The position numbers were made by a program, and so were the translations under genes. From Acrasis kona (Eukaryota > Heterolobosea > Eutetramitea > Acrasida > Acrasidae), in contig JAOPGA020001797.1 of the NCBI GenBank assembly GCA_026419775.2, forward strand, positions 1 to 57,034: a DNA stretch of 57,034 bases, written 5' to 3'. Below the pieces are notes generated by a model. That model made no database searches. It had not been told where the DNA came from and saw only the letters and a list, made by a program, of their open reading frames with translations. Below are positions 43,511 through 53,400 of the stretch, piece by piece. Positions within the stretch are counted from its first letter, which is position 1. Each line of letters opens with the position of its first letter.

Positions 43511-46254
43511 AGTACAAGAAGTCCCGCCACCTTAGACTGTCTGCTAAACTTTGTATTGCTCAACTCAATACGTGCAGTCTCCTCAGCAAGTTTAGATTTG
43601 TGAACAACCTCATGGTCCGTTTCAACATCAACATCTTTATCGGACAGGACCTAGGATTTTGTTCCAGCAGCCCCGCTCCATCACTAATATCTAGTTACTT
43701 CCTTAACAATAACAAGATATTCCTCCACTGCGCCGATGACACTAACAAGCGAAGTGGCACGTTCATTATTATCTCCAAAGATATTATTGCCAACTACCGT
43801 GTTCTTATAGAGGTCCCGCGTCTTCTAGTGGTGGAACTCCGCACAAGAGCCAATCCGTCCACCCCGGTACTGCTCTCAAACATATATGGCGACCCCTCAC
43901 ATAACAACTGCACCTCATTGCTACTTGAGAAGCTTGAACCCTTCATGGAGAAACGCGTCACCTCTTCGTCTATTTCCATTTTTGGAGGCGACTGGAATGA
44001 TATCATCCACCACGGCGACTCTGAAGACACATACCGCAGTCCCTCTTCTGCAATTCTGTCTTTCATGGACAAATTCGACCTCATCGATATCGAATCAGTA
44101 TTTCGTTCCAATCGTCGTTTTACTTATCCTATTAACCACAGGTCTTGCGCTAAAAGTAGAATTGACTACTTCATCGGCTCCAAAGCTACCATCTCGGAAG
44201 TCACGCGCTATGATACAAATTCACAAGAATTTGTTCATACTGACCACCGGTTAGTCACCGTTGATATTTCTACCAGAATTTCGTCTGTCCGAAAAAAGCC
44301 ATCTCCTCTCATCAGATTTGACTTCCCAGATATTTCAGATGACATCAGTGGTTTCACCGAAAAATGGAATGAATATGAACTCCTCGCCGAAGTCTATGAG
44401 GCCCCTCAATCACTATCGGTGGAAGTAAGAAGTAGCCACCTCATTGACCNCTTACTCAAATGTGCCACAGAGGTCTTTGGTATCAAATCACCGAAACCAG
44501 ACATATTTGAAAGTAAGAATGTGAGGAAAGCTAGAAAAGCACTCCGTTTTGCCCAACGCGAACGTGACCAAATATTAAACGACATGTTTGATATTGACAG
44601 CTCTACTAGTGAACTGCAGATGGATGATCTCGCTCTCGACGCCGACAATTATGTCAAAGTATCTGCTGAGGAATTAGTTGCCACCATTCAGTGTGAAACT
44701 AAAGAGAGGCGCATAAATGGTATAAAGACCAGAAACCGGAACTTCTTTCATAACCGAAAGAAGTGGTTTCGTCACATCAATTCAACAGCCAGGACTCCCA
44801 CTCTCACAGCGCTTATCGACCACTCTGGAGCCGTCTCCTTTGATCCCAAGTTCGTCCTGCGATCCGTCCACAAAAATATGGATACTTTCCAAAAGGATGG
44901 TCTCGCTGTTGATAACTGCTCCTACCGTTCTGCAACTGCTTCCTCCGAAATACCACTTCCAGCATGCGATTACCTCACCAAACCTTTCAACAGAGAGGAG
45001 ATGATATCTGCACTCCTGTCGCTTCCAAATAACAAAGCGTCAGGAATCGATAACGTGCCCTATGAGTTATGGAAACACGCTCCACCCCTTATTGTGGAAA
45101 CCCTCCTATCAATCTTTAATGATTGTATGGTCTCTAAACAGGTTCCCACATCTTGGAAAGCAGGTCGCATCTGGCTCATACACAAAAAGGGATCAGAGTA
45201 CAAGATTGACAACTTCCGCCAAATCACTCTTTTAAACACCCTATATAAGCTCTTCTCCAAATTGCTTAATACCCGCCTCTCCAACGTCACTGAAGAATAC
45301 CATCTCCTCAATGACTCCCAGGGTGGTTTTAGGAGAAGTCGATGCTGTGCCATGAAGATTAAAACTATCCTCAATGCACTGGACGACGCCAACGTCCACA
45401 ACAGACCTTTCCACCTTTGTACCATTGACTTTACAAAGGCATTTGACTCTATATCACAGTCATCACTGTTTCTGGCGCTTCGTCACAAGGGTATCCCCAT
45501 TGATTTTATCAATATGATCAACGGACTTTACTCTGACGCCTACAGTGATGTTATTACGGGTCTTGGTATTACAGAGAAATTCAAAGTCTGCAGAGGTGTG
45601 CGACAGGGTGATATTTTATCACCACTCCTGTTCAACTTCTTTGTTGATACAATTGCGGATAAAATCAACTCTTTGAACATTGGATACAAATTCACTCACG
45701 ACGACCGCATTTGTATCTCTTCTCTTCTCTATGCAGATGATGTTGCGCTAGCATCAGACAGCACCCTACACCTGCAGATGCTAATAGATGCATTATTAGA
45801 GGCTATCAACGGTACCGGTCTAGAGATTAATGCCTCTAAAACATTTCTCTGCTCAAACACCCATGGTTTTAATACAACCACACCACCATCCATACTCATT
45901 GATGGTGTACCCATTGTGTCTCTTCCTCCGCAAGAACCCATACGCTACCTCGGCGCTCACTTCTCTGCTGACGGTTCTCATTCTGGCCACATTGACCATA
46001 TCACCTCTCAAGTCAGAAAAAAATTTGAAAAGCTTAAGAACCACTTTCTCCCCATCAACCAGCTCATTATGGCCGTTCCACGGCTCATCAAAACCTCCGG
46101 ATCCACCGAACTTCCGGCTTCACCGGTTTTTTTGGGTCAAAAATCCACCGGTTCCTCCGGTTTCATCGGTTCGACCGGTTATAAAAAATCCACCGGATCC
46201 TCCGGTTTCATCGGTTCCACCGGTTATTTGTCTTTGTCACAAAGAAGAAATTAA
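43507..46254 (+). CDS. LINE ORF2: APE endonuclease and reverse transcriptase, nearly intact
   Basis: 915 residues from ATG at 43507, open except for one N-containing codon (44450). The endonuclease at 30-250 has QLNTCSL, GDWND, SRIDYF and HTDHRLVTVDIS. The RT at about 470-780 has KKGSEYKIDNFRQITLLNTLYKLFSKLL, GFRRSRCC, FTKAFDSI, GVRQGDILSPLLFNFF and LLYADDVALASD (the catalytic YADD). The RNase H and C-terminal parts seen in other copies are absent: from residue 857 the frame enters a 45-bp tandem repeat (STGSSGFIGSTGY twice) belonging to the segment starting at 46076 and stops at 46254. The ORF2 ATG overlaps the ORF1 stop by 4 bp, as in LINE bicistronic layout. Catalytic residues look intact, but mobility is unlikely without the 3' end. 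Confidence 0.85.
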   Translation: MKYKKSRHLRLSAKLCIAQLNTCSLLSKFRFVNNLMVRFNINIFIGQDLGFCSSSPAPSLISSYFLNNNKIFLHCADDTNKRSGTFIIISKDIIANYRVLIEVPRLLVVELRTRANPSTPVLLSNIYGDPSHNNCTSLLLEKLEPFMEKRVTSSSISIFGGDWNDIIHHGDSEDTYRSPSSAILSFMDKFDLIDIESVFRSNRRFTYPINHRSCAKSRIDYFIGSKATISEVTRYDTNSQEFVHTDHRLVTVDISTRISSVRKKPSPLIRFDFPDISDDISGFTEKWNEYELLAEVYEAPQSLSVEVRSSHLIDXLLKCATEVFGIKSPKPDIFESKNVRKARKALRFAQRERDQILNDMFDIDSSTSELQMDDLALDADNYVKVSAEELVATIQCETKERRINGIKTRNRNFFHNRKKWFRHINSTARTPTLTALIDHSGAVSFDPKFVLRSVHKNMDTFQKDGLAVDNCSYRSATASSEIPLPACDYLTKPFNREEMISALLSLPNNKASGIDNVPYELWKHAPPLIVETLLSIFNDCMVSKQVPTSWKAGRIWLIHKKGSEYKIDNFRQITLLNTLYKLFSKLLNTRLSNVTEEYHLLNDSQGGFRRSRCCAMKIKTILNALDDANVHNRPFHLCTIDFTKAFDSISQSSLFLALRHKGIPIDFINMINGLYSDAYSDVITGLGITEKFKVCRGVRQGDILSPLLFNFFVDTIADKINSLNIGYKFTHDDRICISSLLYADDVALASDSTLHLQMLIDALLEAINGTGLEINASKTFLCSNTHGFNTTTPPSILIDGVPIVSLPPQEPIRYLGAHFSADGSHSGHIDHITSQVRKKFEKLKNHFLPINQLIMAVPRLIKTSGSTELPASPVFLGQKSTGSSGFIGSTGYKKSTGSSGFIGSTGYLSLSQRRN
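46110..46232 (+). repeat. 45-bp tandem repeat, two full units plus diverged start
   Basis: The unit runs aaaaaatccaccggttcctcc...accggttat. Two adjacent copies occupy about 46139-46230, with one degenerate copy before. In frame it codes (K)STGSSGFIGSTGY, so the unit keeps the reading frame of the upstream LINE ORF. The inverted counterpart with looser repeats is at 47660-47800. Confidence 0.75.
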
Positions 46255-46457
46255 TAAACAATCAAATCAATTTATTTAAAATTCTAAATCCGTTTGATCT
46301 GTACACTTGACATGGTCAAATACAAGCTATCAATGCATAATAATCAGATACATTGTCATCTGATACTATAAAGCAGCCACAAGTCCGACATAGTTTTATT
46401 AATTTTGTTTTATGTCCCATATCAATTACATCCATAGATCAAGGACATTTCCCCACG

Positions 46458-46468
46458 TGGTATCAGAG
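46458..46468 (+). other. Possible copia-type primer-binding site
   Basis: TGGTATCAGAG, the 5' part of the primer-binding motif complementary to initiator-Met tRNA used by many Ty1/copia elements, lies in a stretch with no intact gag or pol. A LTR end is not evident. Given the 11-bp length, chance is possible. Confidence 0.3.
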
Positions 46469-47102
46469 AGGCACACATGATTCATAAATTCATTGTTTTT
46501 AGTTGACTCAACTAGAGGCAAACAAAGCAGTTTTAAACTTTCAAAACGTCAATCCAACTTTGATTACAGGTTGGTGTCCCTGTTTGAGTACAACGGAGGA
46601 GACAAACGTTATGAAAAAATAAAACGCATCTTGTTTGAACGCTAAAGTTACTAATAAGAAGGGGAGGTTGGCCCAAATCAAATAGAAGGGATAGAAAATC
46701 AAGAGGTGTGGTCTTTTTGGAAAATCAAGCAAACTTTAACAAATGTACATTGAAAACCAGTCGAAGAATTTTGAATCGCCTTGTATACTTTGAACAAATT
46801 GAGCACTTCCATGAACCGCTTCTCAAGTTCCATTTTATACAAACAAGTTGAGTCAATTAGAGATCGTAACGAAGATCCTTTGTTTCTAATGTCTAACTCT
46901 GGCACGTCCTAGAACTCTTGTGTTCCTTCCGTCCTATATATTATCCCATTATATGATGGAAGTAGAGGAGACCAAAGATACGCAATGATATTCTTCATGC
47001 GCGAAGAGCATATGAAGTAAAATGTGCATTTTGTACTTTGTTGTAATATTTCTATAAATATGCGCGCGGATAAATTAACCACCTCAATTACATTTCAAAA
47101 AA

Positions 47103-47588
47103 ATGAGCACAAGACCAAGTAAGAGAACAATCAAGCCAACAGAGAAAAGGCACAACAGTTGGAGGATCAACCAAAAGTACAGAAAGCGTTCGCTTCAAAA
47201 AAATAAGGCATCTGCGTCCGATGCAAACGAATCTGAAGAAAAAAGTTAGTTACTAAAAAACATTTTGTTCCATAATCATCAAAAGACAATGAGATAAGGG
47301 TACGTCTATATATACTGACATTTCTCCAAAATTAGTGAGAGTTGCCAACAATGTAAGAAAGTACAATATTGCGAAGTGATGAAAAAGATGAGAATTATAT
47401 GAATGTAACATAACAAAATTCGTATGGCCTAAAACTTACATTATTAGATGTTAAAAGAAGAGAAACAAGAAGAAGGAGGAGATGAAGGAGGAGATAAAGA
47501 GCAAGAAGGAGGAGAACAAGAGAGAGAACAAGAAGAAAAACAACGAGAAGAAGAAGAGGAAAGAAACAGGCCACTGAAGAAGCATTAA
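47103..47588 (+). CDS. Small charged protein inside the inverted-repeat segment, 99 aa
   Basis: Exons 47103-47244, 47336-47352 (17 bp) and 47448-47588, with introns of 91 and 95 bp. The start is MSTRPSKRTIKPTEKRHN, strongly basic; the third exon is almost wholly Glu/Lys/Gln/Gly (QEEGGDEGGDKEQEGGEQEREQ...), ending RNRPLKKH. The donor, acceptor and frame fit at all junctions and AATAAATATG follows the stop, but the tiny exon 2 makes the model tentative. A TATA-like tataaata lies near 47055, about 50 bp upstream. No family recognised. It could be element cargo or a chance splice model over a purine-rich tract. Confidence 0.4.
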
Positions 47589-47825
47589 ACTTGTTTAAAT
47601 AAATATGTTTTATAGTAATACTAGAATGCTTTATGTATGATGCTGACGGAGGCGACGGTGACTTTTTATTTCGGAGGATCCAGTGACCGGTCAAACCGGA
47701 GACCTTATTGTTTCGGTGGATCCGGTGACTTTTGGATTTCGGTGACCGGTGGAACCGGAGGCTTTTTGACCGAACAATTGCTTCGCTGTGTCCGGTCAAT
47801 CCGGAGGTTTTGATGAGCCGTGGAA

Positions 47826-48126
47826 GAGTTGTTGATCAAATTATTTTATTAGATCATACCAGGACCAATACCGCTCAAAACAGTCATGTGAACTAACTTG
47901 CTTTGATCGTGCGAAGTGCCCATCTCGAGCTTGTATAGCGATCGGAACGAACCATCTTGATTCATTATATATTTTTGCATATTTGTACTGGTCACATTCT
48001 TAAAAAGATTATTTTTAGTACCGTAATCTTAAAATTATAAAAAATCTATAAATGTGTTTGATCGAGTATAAATTCAATAGCAACATTCACACATCAACAC
48101 AATAAAAAAACTAATCAACACAATAC
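47826..48126. promoter_or_regulatory. Promoter region of the secreted glycoprotein gene
   Basis: Two TATA-like boxes, TATAAAT at 48047-48053 and 48067-48073, lie 54-80 bp upstream of the ATG. They are followed by a pyrimidine/CA-rich leader (acattcacacatcaacacaataaa). The stretch before 48000 has no gene. Confidence 0.5.
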
Positions 48127-49740
48127 ATGATTAAAAGTACTCTTCTCTTCGCAGCAGTGATCGGATTGGCAATTGCACAGAACGTTACCTATAAAGTTAC
48201 GGATAATGGAATTATCCTATCCAACAACTTTATAGGAGGTCTTATCAGTACCATCCCCACACAAGCAAGAACCAACGGCACCTCTGCACAAGATTTGTGT
48301 CTTTATAATTACCGCGCATCAAACATTACCGCAAACTACACTTTGAACAGAAACATTACCTCGAGTGCAAACAGTACTCTAAGAGGAGATTTGATTGGTG
48401 CATTGTCGATCTCATTCTCACCTTGCTATTCGTATGATGGCAGCAATTCTTTGAATGGATCCCAAATCTTTTCACTCAGTCAATTAGCAAACCTTGTTTC
48501 TGCATCACTACCAAGTACCGCCAACGTTGTTACCGGTGTTGCACAAAGCCTATCAAACGCAACTTGGTCAATCAAGTCCTTGGAGAATTACTTCAACGGA
48601 ACAGAAGATGCAAAGGTCGCAGCCACACTATCAACAAACCTTACATTCGTGGTCGTTCAAAACTACACTGTCCAAGTCAACGTAACATCCCTACAAAATG
48701 TCACATCACTAACAAACGTAACATCACTACAAAACACAACACAAACCGTTTTCAACCAGACATCACTACAAAACACAACAATCGTAATCGTTCAAAACGT
48801 AACCTCTCTACAAAACGTTACATCACTACAAAATGTTACAATCTTGGTTAACGTCACCAGATCAAACACAACTTATCTACCATTGGAGGTTTCATACACC
48901 TTCTCATTGGCATCCAACGATCCATCCATCACAGTCACTTTTGAAGCAGTCATCTTGTCTAACGTCACTTCAAACTTAATCAAGTACCTATCCTTCTGTC
49001 ATGCAGCTAATCAAGGATCATTCTCAAGTGCACACAACCAATCCAACCTGTACTACTCCCCTAGATTCTCAGAGGTACAAGGAAGCTTAGTGACATTTAC
49101 CTCTGGTGATGCAACTAACCTATTGTCATCTGTACAAAATGGATTTGGCGTCTTTAAGCAATCTCCTTTATATTACTTGCACCAAATTGACAACAATAGA
49201 TCTGTTTCATCTAGATTGGTGCACAAACCTTCTATTTTAAGATCAGCCAACTCATTGTTGCCAGTACAAGGTTCTGTAGCTGCCGCTGCATTCTGTGATG
49301 TTGTACCAGTTTTCAGAGGATCTATTGTACACGAGTATGAAATTAGCATTGCAAAGCCAGTCGCTGCTCAAGTTGTTGGTGATTTGTTGGGATTAAACCA
49401 ACCAAGACCAACACCCACTCCAACCTCAACAACTACCCCAACTCAAACACCTACCCTTACTCAAACACCCACAATTACTGCCACAGCTACCGCAACACCG
49501 ACTCCTACTCCAACGCTCACACCCACACCTACTCAATCTCAAGTTCCTACTCGTATTCCTACCGCAACACCAGTTGGTACGCCCACTTCGGCACCAACAG
49601 TCTCAGAAACATCCACACCTGTTTCAACCATAGTCGCAACTGCAGTACCTACATCAACTGCCACAGTATCTTCAACCCAAACTGCAGTACCAGTACCAAG
49701 AAGAGCAAAGAGTTTATATCAGAGATTAATGAATTTGTAA
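48127..49740 (+). CDS. Secreted N-glycan- and Thr/Pro-rich protein, 537 aa
   Basis: A single exon with a clean signal peptide (MIKSTLLFAAVIGLAIAQ, likely cut after about residue 18). It carries very many N-X-S/T sites; at about residues 180-245 a degenerate repeat of VTSLQN (NVTSLQNVTSLTNVTSLQN..) places one sequon every 5-6 residues. A beta-rich body with Cys residues follows (CLYN, SFSPCYSY, LSFCHAAN, AAFCDVV). Residues 420-520 form a Thr/Pro stalk (TPTPTSTTTPTQTP, TPTATPVG...) suited to O-glycosylation. There is no C-terminal hydrophobic GPI tail or membrane segment; it ends with a basic KSLYQRLMNL. Probably a secreted coat, wall or matrix glycoprotein. Its two TATA boxes suggest strong or regulated expression. 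Confidence 0.75.
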   Translation: MIKSTLLFAAVIGLAIAQNVTYKVTDNGIILSNNFIGGLISTIPTQARTNGTSAQDLCLYNYRASNITANYTLNRNITSSANSTLRGDLIGALSISFSPCYSYDGSNSLNGSQIFSLSQLANLVSASLPSTANVVTGVAQSLSNATWSIKSLENYFNGTEDAKVAATLSTNLTFVVVQNYTVQVNVTSLQNVTSLTNVTSLQNTTQTVFNQTSLQNTTIVIVQNVTSLQNVTSLQNVTILVNVTRSNTTYLPLEVSYTFSLASNDPSITVTFEAVILSNVTSNLIKYLSFCHAANQGSFSSAHNQSNLYYSPRFSEVQGSLVTFTSGDATNLLSSVQNGFGVFKQSPLYYLHQIDNNRSVSSRLVHKPSILRSANSLLPVQGSVAAAAFCDVVPVFRGSIVHEYEISIAKPVAAQVVGDLLGLNQPRPTPTPTSTTTPTQTPTLTQTPTITATATATPTPTPTLTPTPTQSQVPTRIPTATPVGTPTSAPTVSETSTPVSTIVATAVPTSTATVSSTQTAVPVPRRAKSLYQRLMNL

Positions 49741-50444
49741 ATGAATAAAAATAACTTATTATAATAAGAACCAATTTCTTACTAATCAATCTAATACTTT
49801 TAACTCATTAGTGTAAATACTATGAGACAACTATGACCGTTGGCATTTGATTTTTAATGCTAAAAGGCAGACGTCTAGGCAGACGTCTAGCGGAGACTAA
49901 CTTGTCCTAACTGATTCAAATCTGTACGTAATAAAATCCAAAGAATGATGGAAAACAGAAGTTTTATAAAAACGCGGGTTGATGTGTCGTTAAAACACAA
50001 AATCATGCCAAGATACATCCTATGTGGTAAAGAAAGGGTGCCGCTTCACCGCTTCAATCAAAATAGACATTGTCGAGAATTGTAATGAATAATCGTATAA
50101 GTTGTATAGTGATTATGTTATGTATAATAGTACACAGTATTACACGATCAATAAGCTTAGTTTATTTGTTCACAATTCATTCCTTTTATACCGTGCCGAG
50201 TTCCACCGGGATGCACATGCATTCCTGAATTGAACTTCAAAATGTTATTGTAACTCATTAACTGTACAACAAGAATAAAGATCTAAAGCTAACCTAGACA
50301 TAAATAGAGTAAAAACATTTACCTTCAATAGAATGGAATCAACATTCCAATCGAACAAGGAGAGGAGACAACAAAAAAAGCTGATTCAAGCCCAGCAAAT
50401 TTTTCTTTTAATTGTTACAAAAGATTGACAATCATTGTTGCATG
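49741..50444. other. Intergenic region
   Basis: About 700 bp. It contains a palindrome-like tandem repeat of aggcagacgtct at 49864-49890 (aggcagacgtctaggcagacgtctag). No gene is supported; small ORFs are AT-rich and domainless. Confidence 0.45.
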
Positions 50445-53400
50445 TTAGTCCACATGATATCCTATAGCTTTTACTTCGATTCTTTCCTTAAACTCTCCGG
50501 CAACTGCTTTGAAAGTATCTTCATTAGCAATAGTGCCTGTACGTCCGTTCGCTTTCAGGTATTCAACTTGTTTCACCTCATATCCAACTTGATTTTTCAA
50601 AATTTCCAATAATTTTGAGAAAGATGTCGCGTCGACGTCATGATCACGTTCATTCACCACAACACACACTTTGAGAGTATGTTGCTGACTACTCTGAGAT
50701 CCACCACCAACTACAATAACATGTTGAGTACTTTTTGTGTTGCATGCAACTTACATTTGTTTCTGGCTTGGTCGTAACTTGCTTGATCAGCAAATGTCAA
50801 AATAATTTCGCCAGGTACAATAACCTCGATGTCATCAATCTGATGATAGTTCTCACTGCTCACGACGAGCGAATCGGTAAAAACATGCTTGTTCTTAATC
50901 GATTTCTTCAAATCCTCGAATGTTTTGGGCAATTCAATCCTCTCCGGTCCGACCGAGTCATTTCCTCCTTTCTTGATGACAATGAAGGCTCCGCTCTTCG
51001 ATCCAACATCTACATTGTTGATTGATGGTAGAGGGTGGTTTACAGTGGGAATACCCTCTTTCTGCTCTGGAGTCTGTTGCTGACCACCCGCACTCTGAGA
51101 TCCACCACCCACTACAATAACATGTTGAATAATTTTGTGTGTTGTGTGACTTACTTGATTTGCTCTTATAACGCAAAGTTTGTAAGAGTTGATCTGTTGG
51201 AATTATATCATCTATAATAGATAGTAACGTTCTCCTTTGTTTTTGTTCGCTGGTTAATATCATTTCAACGTTCACCGGCTGTTTGTTTTGAGCCATCTTA
51301 ATCACAGCTAAGATATTTTTATCGCGAATGATAACATCCAAGTTACTGTTGTCAACTTCAGTCAGAGCATAATTATCATCAAGATAATCGGTGTGTATTT
51401 GCACCGAATCATTCATCTTTGGTAATACAACACTAAGGATCAAAACTCGATCGATTTTTTTGAAGCAATCCATAACTCTTTGGTACTCCTTATGGTAACC
51501 ATCATTGACTTGAATGTATACATCTTTTTTAGTTATGATTTTGTGATACAAGCCCTTAACACTTACGCTCAGTATTTTTTGATGACTTTACCTTGTTATC
51601 CAAAGTTCGTTGCTTCTTCTTAGCAGGCATTTCTTCAACAACTTCACTATCATCCTCTCCATGCTTCCTCTTTTTTTGAGTTGTCGTCTTGGTAGAAGTT
51701 CTCTTCTCATCTTGCTGTTCTAAATCAGACCTTCTCACCATGTGTATTGTCTTCTCAATTTCCGCAGTTTTGTAGTCGTATGGACTTTCTGCTTCTGCAG
51801 TCTCGTTGCCAGGTAGATCAAGAAAATATCTCAGCTCGCGATCACCTATAGAATTTTTATTCTTGAAATAGGTAAAGTAGGGCAGTATCTGTGCTCTTTG
51901 AAGCTGAGAGGTACCCTCCACTAGAGATTGGTTTTTCTCGCACTTTTCAGCGGATACCACAAGACATTTTAGTTTTCCTCCTTTGACCTCAACATCACAA
52001 CCTGCATTAAAATCGCTCCCATACTGCTGATCTGGGAGGTGGAAAAAGTTGTTTAGATCATTTCCTACAAAACCCTCTAGTATTGCTACGTCCCCAAGTT
52101 TATTTTTGGTTTCAGCACGACCAATAAGTTTGTCATAGCGACCAATTTTGTTAAACGTCATCTTTGAAATCCATTCTTTATGATCCTTTCCATCTTTGGA
52201 TTTTATAGTCGCATGACTGGCCAGGTGAGCCATTGCACCAACCTCCATCAAACTGTTTGCAATAATATATTCAAATATTTCTCCTGGTGTTTCTTTCCTG
52301 GTGTTGATTCTTCAATAAAATTTTTTGCCCACTGAAGTGCAGAACGATGGAAAACATCATTTTCTTCATCGTTGATCAATGTAATAAACTCTGCGGCAAG
52401 ATCGTATGACACTGGCTCCTTAATTGTGTAAATATACTCTTTTTTGTCTCGACCAGGTAGTGCTACCTCACTTAGAAAGCAGATTCCAGTACTTACAAAG
52501 TCAACAACAGTATACTCATTCTTTTTAAAGGCTATATTGTTGTTCAGAGTGGTTGCTAATGTTATCTCAACTAAACCCTTCAAGATTGCTTGCTTCATCT
52601 GCTCAGTGATCGTTTTGTTGCTAATTGATTTTTTGAAACGGAGCTTGACTGCTTCAACAATAAACGAATATGATTTTTTCACAGCATTGACTAAATTTTG
52701 TTCTTTCGAAATAGTATCATCATACTTGATAAAATTTGCTACCATTGCGCACAACTTGGACCTTCCTTCTAACTGCTTAACTATAACTATGATGCGCTTT
52801 TCAAGAAGACCTTCTAGATTGAGTATTCTGTCTAGAAATTTATACACATCATCAACATCCAAATAAATATACTTGACAAACACACAAAGATCTTGTCTTC
52901 TACCGAAAATGCTCTGGTAAGCCTGGGAATCACTCAACGATAATTCGGTGCCTGCATAAGCGCAGTAATTAAGTTGAATATTTAAAGCACTCATCGCTCC
53001 CGTGAAACCATAGTATAAGTCTCTATCATATCCATCTTTGCTACGGAATCTAGAAGAATTAATTATTGACATGAATATATGACATACGTTCCAAGATTGA
53101 CTCCGACTAGTAATTGGATCTCATCAAAAGCAATGCCGATGTGTTTGCTTGTTTTTTCTCGTACTAATATACATGCCGCTCGGTACAAAACATCAGGCGA
53201 TGCGCTAAATACTTTCTTATCATTCAAACAAGCTCGGATAATGCCAAGCAATATTGCCGTGTTTCCATTGAGTTGATCATATACAAATTCTCGAGGCGCA
53301 TAATTTGGGTCCATATTTAATTTCACGTGAAGAAATAGTAACTTAATGGTCATAAATTTGAAGAGGAGAAGTTGCACATCTTCTTGGCTTTTTGCACCAG

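Larger units (their letters stand above)
46076..47825. mobile_element. Segment bounded by 27-bp perfect inverted repeats
   Basis: Bases 46076-46102 (begins ttccacggctcatcaaaacc) and 47799-47825 (ends gatgagccgtggaa) are exact inverted copies. Inward of them lie related arms of about 130 bp rich in ccggt/accgg motifs, in opposite orientation at the two ends. Inside are a tRNA-binding-like motif (46458-46468) and a small spliced gene (47103-47588). The left arm interrupts a LINE ORF. No target duplication is visible outside. It is likely a non-autonomous inverted-repeat element, family unknown. Confidence 0.55.

Noticed and set aside
46110-46232. CRISPR-like array
   Set aside because: Units are adjacent with no spacers, the DNA is eukaryotic, and it is a simple tandem repeat.
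46458-46468. Full Ty1/copia element
   Set aside because: Only the primer-binding-like motif is seen; gag, pol and paired LTRs are not.
47395-47799. Minus-strand ORF rich in Leu/Val (LLLVVFLLVLSLVLLLLALYL) looking like a membrane protein
   Set aside because: It is the complement of a purine-rich (gaagaagg) tract that codes Glu/Lys on the plus strand; such tracts always give false hydrophobic ORFs.
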